A DNA stretch of 64,000 nucleotides from Synaphobranchus kaupii (taxonomy: Eukaryota > Chordata > Actinopteri > Anguilliformes > Synaphobranchidae), in assembly GCA_029718625.1 (NCBI GenBank), contig CM056379.1, forward strand, positions 55,201,579 to 55,265,578, written 5' to 3'. This document shows positions 47,227-57,232 of this stretch, in pieces. Position 1 is the stretch's first letter. Every line of letters begins with the position of its first letter. The translations under genes and the position numbers were made by a program. The notes beneath the pieces are model-generated. The model worked only from the letters and a program-made list of their open reading frames with translations, was not told where the DNA came from and did not search any database.

Positions 47227-50200
47227 CTCTATTTCAGAATCAGAAAACGTAGGCAGGATTCTCAATCCATTAAGCAAAGTGAATTATACCTGTGCCCAAA
47301 ATCTGTCATTTGGACAGCATGCAGAACTATTAAATGATTTTGTAACCTGTACATTAAAGGTTGTATCAGCGATTTTGGGTGGAAACATAAATGATCACAT
47401 TCATCTGATTTTTCCTCACGATCCGCTAGCTGCCCGCCCCATAAGCAGGCCGTCAAAAAACCGCGTCTCTGTAGGCAGCCTATGCTCCGAGATCGTACAC
47501 AAAAACAAATGGTACTACCAACCACTCAAAACCAAAATAAACAGTATTCCAACCAATCACAATGATCTGCACAAACGCTAATACTCTTATCTCGCTGAAA
47601 TCTTGACGGATTTACAAACGGTTTGGTTTCTTACAAACGTTATTAACGTGGTTATAATTCTGGATGCTTGAACACTATTTTTTTAAAACATCACATAATT
47701 ATTCATAAGTATGTTTGTTTGGGATTTCGCTTCAGAAGTGACGTCACCCAAAATCGCTGATACAACCTTTAAGAAAGGTCAGTTGCCATTTCAATGACAA
47801 AGTAATTTGTCCTGGTCAGTTCTACCTTATGAAACACATATTTCCCCCTTGTAGCAAATAAAATTGGCTGTACACTGTCCAAGAGACGCTTCAATGTTAG
47901 CCGTCGACCTTTTTTTGTTTTTCCCGTTTAAGGGGAACTGACTTTTCGTATTTACGATTATTTCAATAAACTCAGAACAAATAACAGACTCTTAGAAAAA
48001 CAAGAAAAAGGAAAAAAAACTAGCATCATTTGGTTCATGAAAATATCTTAAAACTGGCATTTTCATCTGGCATTTCAACTCCCATTTCATCTGCCCTGAG
48101 AGTAAAGCAAAGGAAGGTGTCACGGAGGAGGACGCTTACGCCTGTGTGAGTTGCTCTGCGGTCTTCTGGCCCACCTCGCGGGACCTGACGTGGGACTTGC
48201 AGCCGTGCCACAGGAAGAGCGTCCCCTGCTGGCCGTTGAGCAGGACCAGGGAGGCGCGCGAGCGGAGGCTTGAGGAGCGACACTCCACCTCCACCAGCGA
48301 GCCCTCCACCGCCTCCTCGCCCCGCACGCAGAACAGACGCCAGTCCCCTGCCCAAGACACGGACACCCGTCACGACGCGGAGGACCACGTTCAGCACATA
48401 GCTACGCTAACTATGCTAACCACTGCGCCGCATGGGAAAGTGTTCATCAGCTTCCCGTGTCTGGTAACCCGAAAGAAGGCGCATAACTGGGAAGTTTCAC
48501 CCACGTCCACTGCTGGACGCATGCGGGGGACCAGCAAGACCACTTCAAGTCACTTAGAGTATATGTTCAATGTAGAAACTGAGGCTTAATATGGGCTAAC
48601 GGCTGCATTACTGTCAGCGGGGTGCGTTGTGTCGCTCACACACACAGCAGTGCACAGTACCTGTGTTGGTGGCACTGTCTTCCCGGCTGCCCTTGTGGAT
48701 GACCAGGCCTCCCTGGAAGAGCTGCAGGAAGCAGGGAGGCTCCTTCCCCTGAGCCACCAGCACCTTGAGGGAGGAACAGATATAGAGATGGAGGGAAGGA
48801 AGGAGGATGGAGAGACAGAAGAACTACTGACTGCTATATTCCTGCAGCAATCCTCAACCTCTGATTGACAGCAACTAAAGAACCATAAAATATGCTCAAA
48901 TAGTCTTTAAAAAGGATTTATATAGTCGGTCTCATCCAATTATTTAATTACTCACTAGGTTCTGGGGAGGGTGGGTTGATTACCACTACGTATTTCCTAT
49001 TTTTGCTTTTTTGTTTTCTATTTATTTTTATGGGGTTGAGCGGCTTCACTTGGTGTAACAAAGTAAAATCTTGGTGTGCTCAATTTGGTGGGAAGGTTGG
49101 TCATGGGCAGAGGAAGAACTGATTCATGTCAACTGGCCAAAAGTGTGGCATATCACAAAAAGGTGCATAAATTCAGAACGGATTTACAGAACACAAAACT
49201 TTCACCAAAGGTATCATGGGTCAAGGAAGAACCGAACCGAACTGCTCACACCAATTGGCTAAAAGGGGGTGTGAACTATTCACAAAAACGCACATAACTT
49301 CTTAACAGATTCACGCAACACCACACAACTTCCATTAATGTCTTTGGTAGCCTTGTGGGATGTTGTCAGACTTGGCAGAGGTCTGTGCTCTACGGAGCAC
49401 ATTTTCTAGTTTATTTAGAATTTCTTATAAAAAGGTATATATTGTAATAGATACTACTACAACTTTCTGTTATACAGACATACTTGAAAATCTACAGTGT
49501 GGACAAATGGGACAGACGAGAATACATGCTCACCTGCGCCCCCCTGTGGTTACCCAGCTCTACAGTCATGAGTGCTGAGGTTCCCTTCCCGCTGACGCTT
49601 GAGTGACGTCCCTGCCAGAAGAAGCAGGCGCATCGCTCGCGCCCCGCGCTTCCACTGCTCAGCTCCCCTGGCCGCTGTCTCTTCCCCACTGCACGCACAC
49701 GCACACGCACGCACACACACGCACGCACACACACGCACGCACACACACACGCACGCACGCACGCACACACGCACATACACACGCACACACACAGCACCAG
49801 AAAATCACAAACGCATAAAGGCAGACAGAGCAATAATCATAACACCAAAGGCAGACTTTAACAACCTTACCTCTGAGATTTTTCAACATGTTTGCTATCT
49901 ATTCCCTATTCACAACAATTTCATTATCTGATCGAAGACACTCTGAAGCAAGCCGCTCTGCTCACCCACGATGGTGACCGAGTACTTCCAGCGGATCACG
50001 TAGGTGTCGCCCTCGTGCATCTGACCGAAGCTCTCCTTGGGGATTTCGTAATCGTCGAACTCGCGGATGTGCCAGACGTCTACGGCCACGGTGGCCAGCT
50101 GCGCCTGCCGCCCGTCCTCGCTGCGCACCAGGCCGTGACCCCGGTGCACGTCCACGCCCTCCAGCAACGTGCGCACGGCCCCGCCCCCTCCCGCCAGCAG

Positions 50201-53190
50201 GGCGTTCACGTCACAGGGGCGCAGCTCGGACTCGTGAGGTGCGGCGGTGACAGGACTCTGGGAAGGAGAGGAGACGTACATAGACATATAAACATGCACT
50301 TGACTCCCCCTACTTCACCACAGAAACATTAAGCATGCAACTATTTTTATGTGAGTTTCCACGGTATGAATTTATTGACTGCAGTTATAGTAGCTCAAAA
50401 TCAATACTCGTGTTTTTTTATTTGTCCCCGTTTTATATTATGAAACATCAGTCAGCTCAGCTCTTTCCACACTAATTCACATTATATGAATGAAACCATT
50501 CCAGGTGACGTAAAACTGTGCTTCCCTCTCCCCTGGGAAACACTGCCCCTTTTCACGTAGTGAATCTGATATTGGAGCGCGCCTCCCCCTGCTCACCTTC
50601 ACCTCCTCCACAGTGGCCTCCTCCTTGGAGCTGCCCTTCTCCGCCCAGTCCAGGAACTTCTCCCTGAAGAGAGCCGTCTCGTTGTGCTCCGACAGCCGGC
50701 CAAACAGGGCCCAGCTGGGCCGTCCCTCGCCCTGCCTGTGGGAGTATTTGTCTCCGCTCAGTATCAACAAGGGGGGCGAGGCTATTCACCTACTGCTGAA
50801 AGTTCAATGTAAGAGGTAGTTGGGCTATGCTAACTGCAGACTTTCCTCCACCGAGACAATCACAATTCTACAAGCATTTATAACAGAGGCAGAATAGCAT
50901 CAAAAATTTTAATGTGGCTTAAGTATCCATAGATAGACAAAATGTGTTGAAGACAATTGGGACAATGCTGAGTCTTTCTCCCAGAGGCAACATCCTAATG
51001 TGCCCAACAACACCCGATTCTGTTACCATCACCGATAACAATGGAGAAAGTCCAAGGTCCATCACGCGACACTTATTGGCACAGATTATAATCTTGTACT
51101 CTAGAGTATTACCATCAACGAGCACTATTGACTGACGCGGAATTCCCCCATAATGCAACGTCCCACAGCCTATGACGATTAATGCATTTTACTATCTTAA
51201 CAGTTCGGGCATGAGCCCGAGTTACATGAACTCCTGTGAGGTTATGTTTAGGGGTTGGGGGTGGGGTACTGGAATCACGAACTGTCATAAAATGTCTTAT
51301 CTTACCGTAAAAAATCTCCGACTTGATTAAAAACACACAAAGTCGCGGGAAATTTTATGACAACGTTACGTAAATCAGTTGCATGATGGGGGAATTCCCC
51401 ATCAGTCAATAGTGCTCGTTGATGGTAATACTCTAGAGTACAAGATTATAATCTGTGCCAATAAGTGTCGCATGATGGACCTTGGACTTTCTCCATTGTT
51501 ATCGGTGATGGTAACAGAATCGGCTCCCAACAAGAGGTTTGCTCACATTATGCGGATTGTATTTTGCATCTCCACTGGGTGGCGCTATTGCTCCAGTCAC
51601 AACAAGTATTGACACCGAACATGGTTAGATATACTGCTAGAGGAGATAAATTGCTCCATAGAAAAAATCACTATATTTCCCAGACAGTTTAATAAAATGG
51701 CTAAATTGTTAAAGACAGATAATTCAACTATATAAAATCCAAAATCATAGGAAATTGAGGATCACCTGAGGATCTGTGACAGGGGATGGCTTACCATTAG
51801 CAAGCTTACATTTTCATTGACCAAGAAAATGATTAAACTGAAGCATGATTGTGGATTGATTGGAGTTTGCAAGACACAACAACATGCTATTGTGACATTT
51901 TTTTGTGTGTTTTTTTATTGAATCTTGTGAATATGGACAGTGAACTTGAATAAAGAATTTGACGAGAAAAATAAAACACTGCTGTTTACCAGGCTAGCAG
52001 AACTGAAAGCTTGCAGCAAGCAGCCTGTATTCACTTAAAATGTTTTTCCTACAAAGCATATCACTTTTTTTTGGTTTCTTCTCAATCTAACAAAATGTCC
52101 ATGCCACTCTCCAAACAGCACCATACTTGGTGAAAACAAAACTGTCCTGCTCGTTGCTAAAATTGTAAACAAAAAATAATAATAATAATTTCTGCAACTT
52201 GTTTGTTGCCAATGTCCTGTCATTGCGATAGGAGGCTCCGTGCGGTTTGCGGAGCCCGGACTCACGGCTGTATCTCTGGATTGCTGGCTGAGGGGTCAAG
52301 TGGATTGACGCTGCAGTTGCTGTAATCGTAGGACCCGCTCCAGAGCTGCTTCCCGAGCTGTACGGCCACCTTCCTGTCGCTGAGGGGCACGTCTTTACCG
52401 TGCCACACGTACACCTCGCTCCCAAAGTCATACACCAGCACCTGGGGCGATACAGACAAAGAGCTCAGTTAACACCAGGCAGCAATTCACAGGACGGTAT
52501 AATGTAGCTGCATTACATTAGGCAAGTTTTATTGGCAAGCCATTTTTAATAAACTTTATTAGACAGAGACGCAAAGCATTGACAATACACAACTGATGCT
52601 GCAAGCTACCTATTCAGCCACTCAAAATAGGGAAACATGTTACAAGAAACCCCTAAACGCAGCTTTCGCATGCATACCAAACAATGAGTTTCGTCCCTGT
52701 ATTTTACGTTCAGCTTCATCAACTGTCTGGTTAGATCCATACATCAAAGTTGGCCTGGTGTGTGGGCGCTGCGGTGGTACAATGGTAAGAGCGCCGACTT
52801 TCAGTCGGTGCAGTTGTGCTCCGAGGATCGGGGTTCGCGCCCCGGTCCTGCCAGATCCGAGCATGGCCGGCGCCCTGTGGGAGCAGCAATTGGCGGCTGC
52901 TTCCGGGTGGGGGGAGGGGCTCGGAGAGAATCGCTGCACGCATAGCGGCCCTGGGCGGGCTGGAATCACGGTCAGGAGCTAGGAGGAGTCGCGCCCTGAA
53001 GAGGACGTAGCGCCCTCCCGTCCTACCGCCGGCTGACGGGGTTGCGTTGCGGTGATTCTCTAGCGGTTGCTACACGGGGCAATTTAATTAGAATAGGGTT
53101 CAATTGGCTACTAAAATGGGGAAAATCAGAAACAAATTTTTTTTTTTTTTAAGTTGGCCTGGTGTGCTGTTTAACAGAACACAGGGCATA

Positions 53191-53230
<40 letters not shown>

Positions 53231-56200
53231 TAAAGTAACCAGGCTACATCATGTTTTCAAAGGGAATGCATTGGCTGACTGCAAAAAGAGAGAGAAAGGG
53301 GCAGCGGTGAGAAGACTGTACTCCAGTACTGACCTCCTTGGAGTTGAGCATGGTGACGCTGGGGATGGAGGCCCAGGCATCATCATGGGGAACCAGCCGG
53401 TCCTCCGCAAGGTGGTACACACAGTTAGACTCCACCACCCCACTCTCAAACAGCTCATCCTCTTCTGGGTCCCCCGCTCCTGTTCACACACACACACACA
53501 CACACACACAGACAAAAATCTAATATTAAGCCATGTGCTGTGGGTTCCATTAGCATTGATTGTTACATTGTGTCAGACAGAGAGTGCATGGCTCTACGTG
53601 TGAATGTGTCAGTCTCTAAGAATTTCTGAATCTAGCTTCTACCTTTATACTCGGCCTTTCCACCCAGAAGGTTCCAGAACTCTCTTGCTCTGTGGTTGTC
53701 TGTGTTGATTCCCTCCTCTAGGATGGTCACCTGTGGTGCTTTGCAGCCCAGGTCACGCTTGGTCTGCACAAAGGACGCCATCTCCGAGGCCTGTACAACA
53801 CAGTGGGACAGACAAAGCACATTACTGCCAAATTACTACTGCTGCCACGCCAAAGTTCTCTCTATGCCAAACAGTCAACTCAATGGCCTACATATGACAC
53901 ACATCTAACATATCATGTATGACAACAGCACATTAAATCAGACAATCCATTGTATGTACAGTATAAGATTCTAATAAAATTACAGTCTTGAGTATGAGAA
54001 ACTGACAGCAACACCTTGTTAATAAGAACAGCAATGTAACAGCATTTGACACAACATGCACAGACTTACAAGACCTCAATCAGTCAGGTGCTGCCCTGCC
54101 CTTCAGCTAAAGTGTGCTGTGCCAAATTGGATTTTGGCACCATTACAGTGTGTGAGCCTGGAATTGTCTGAGCTGGATGTGTGGACTGGTTGTTTCTGCC
54201 TGCACAGGCTGCACTGTGGTGTGGTGTGTGTGTTACCTTGGCTTTCTCAATAACGTTGGCAAATTCCCCAGACCACATGTAGCAGTGTTTGGGCGTGATC
54301 AGGAGGAAGCAGTCCCCGCTGTTCAGCGATCGGGCAATCGGCTCCACCAGACGCACCTGGACGTGCCTTCGACCTGCAGACAGGAAGCAGATGGATATCA
54401 CAGTCACACACCTGCGAACAGAGCTCTGGGATTTATATTGTAAAAAGCTAAACCCACACCGTCCCTACCCAATCACACCTGACCCCACGCCATTCTGACC
54501 CCACTCCCACCCATACTGACCTACCCTCACCCATCTCCGCTCATCCACATCCACCCCTACCCAACCCTACGCCATTCTGACCCCACTCTCACCCATACTG
54601 ACCTACCCTCACCCATCTCCGCTCATCCACATCCACCCCTACCCAACTCTACGCCATTCTGACCCCACTCTCACCCATACAAACCTATGCTTACCGATCT
54701 CCACTCAACTACACCCACCCCTACCCAACCCTACACCATTCGGACCCCACTCCCACCCATACTGTCCTACCTACCCTTACCCATCTCCACTCAACCACAC
54801 CCACCGCTACCCAACCCTACGCCATTCGGACCCCACTCCCACCCATACTGTCCTATGCTTACCCATCTCCACTCATCCACATCCACCCCTACCCGACCAT
54901 ACGCCATTCGGAGCACACTCCCACCCATACTGTCCTACTTACCCTTACCCATCTCCACTCAACCACACCCACCGCTACCGACCCTACCCATTCCATCCCC
55001 AGCCAGTCAGCCTGACGCTCTGACCTTTAATGAGGATGAGCATAAGCTTCTTGAAGGGCAGGGCGCTGTTGTTGGTCACCACCTCGGTGGATTTGACATT
55101 GCGCAGGTGCACTTTGCGGAAGTTCTCCTTGCTAGCCAGCCCTGCCAGGGCAGCATCTGCCATGTTGGAATGCTTCGCCACTGGAGAGAGATCAGACCAG
55201 ACTATCCTCAGCGAAGGTCCACACCAAAGCTAAACGCTAACATTTTTTTCCAAGGAGCACATGTGCTCATAAATTTGCATTTTCATTTTATGTGCATTTT
55301 AAATTTAGGGGCACACTAATGCATCCCAATTCATAGATGTGCTCCTATATTATTTTTCCAGTTAGCGCACATCAATTTTCAGAAGAAAATGTTCCTAAAA
55401 TGGGAGCAAAGGATTCAGAGCCCTGCAGAGCCCTGCAAACCTCTGACCGCAGGTAAAGCTGGGCACCATTCCTGTAGTGGCTGTTAAAATCATCATCAAA
55501 ACAGGTCTTGTATAAATATCCATGACATAAAACAAAAACTACAAAAGAATGAACACACAAAAACTGGTCAGATCATTTGATGCTGCACTAATCTATGAAG
55601 GGCACTAAACTCTTTTTTAATTTGTCAATGGTTTATCCCTATCACTCACCATGTGAACTTTGAACTTTAAGTGAAATTAAATTGAAGTTCCTGAGAAAAA
55701 TCCGATGCTTATTTAAAGATTAATCTTAAGGAAAGTGTTCAATGTGAGTGTACACAAAGCGCACTAATTTAACCTTGGCAAACCCAATTTTTAACATTTT
55801 TGCTGGACAGGAAAAGTTCTCAACCCAGATGCTTAAAGTTTTGACTGTAACACAATCCAAGCACGCAATACATTTTCAAAGCAAATTCACTTCAGGAGAT
55901 GAGTGTATTTATGAAGTTTCATATTTCAGACAATGGAATTGCTCTGCAGACTATGTGTGTGTTGGGGGGGCGGGGGGGTTGGGTCAGTGGTCAGAAACTA
56001 TGATTCAGATGGCTGGGAACCCCATGAGTCCTTTTCCCTTTCCTGAGAAAACGAATGCGCTTGACGTGGCCATTTTCTGTCAGTCTCTGCTGCATCCCCC
56101 TTTGGGTGTCCGAGCATTTCTGCTCCCACGTGGATACAGCCCATCCACACTGGATACATGTTCGAGACAAACCACAGCCCATCCAGGTGCACCCTGTGTG

Positions 56201-57177
56201 CAGCCGCAGTTCCTGCCTTTAGTCCCCAGAGCAGGTGATTTTCAGGCCAGGTGGCTCACTTATCTGAGCTGTGCTAGTTCCCATAAAGCACCTGGAGGCT
56301 TATTTGGGGTTTATTTACTCCAAAGCACACCCATGTTTGTACACACTCTGTACACACCCAATGTTTGTGGAACCAAGAGGTGTTTTCTACTGGGTTTCAG
56401 ATAAAAAATGTAAAAAAAAGTCGATTTGTTTTTCCACACCACTGCCAGTGCCAATATATACTGTATATATTTTTGCACTGCACACAAAATTATATCTTAC
56501 CAGTTTCTATCCTACTAGGGTTCATTAGGGTTCATCATGGACTAACTAAAGGACCCTCAGTGAAATTGCTTGAGGTTTCAGAATTCTCATGTGGGCACAT
56601 GATATACTTTAATAAACACGCTGTCGTAGAAAAAACTTGGCAGCTGTGTCATTTACCTTGTACATTACTGCTTTGTACCTTTATCGCTCATGTTTGGCAT
56701 GCAGTAATTTTTTGTATTGTTAGTTAGCATTTAGTGGATTGCTACCATGGTAATTTTATCTCAGTTTAAAATGTGATATCCAGTCAAGCAAAAGGAAAAG
56801 TAAATCTGCTAAATGCCTAAATGTAAATGATAATGGAAATCAGATGAACGAAGGAGGCCATTTTAAAAACCGCCAGGTCACATGACTTACTCCTCTCCAC
56901 TTGTATCCTCTTGGTCTCCACAGTGGCCACGTTGAGCCGCTGCTCGGTGTACTCCTGCCTGATGTCGTCGCGCGCCGCCAGCGCCCGCAGGGGGTTCCGG
57001 GAGGCGCGGGTCTTCCGAGGTGGGCGCATTGCGCGCTTGTGCTGGGCAACTGTAGACGTCAGCCTGGACACACGCACACCAGGAGAGGTGAGGGCCTATA
57101 CACACACTTACACACAGGCAGTCGTACATACAAAGCACACTCATACGCACAGGAGGAGGTGAGGGCTTACGCACTCA

Positions 57178-57232
<55 letters not shown>

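Noticed and set aside
48035..48589. Long alternative frames over the svil exon
   Set aside because: GC-rich coding DNA gives open shadow frames on both strands; the supervillin frame explains the conservation.
49492..49931. Cysteine/valine- and threonine/histidine-rich frames on both strands
   Set aside because: They are translations of the CA/CG microsatellite. Only the svil frame at 49534-49688 is real.
52763..52850. tRNA gene
   Set aside because: The tRNA-like head is followed by a SINE body and tail, has a second diverged copy at 36764, and is flanked by a target duplication. The arms do not fold as a clean tRNA.
54466..54990. CRISPR-like regular repeats
   Set aside because: Units are adjacent tandem copies with no unique spacers; this is a vertebrate minisatellite.
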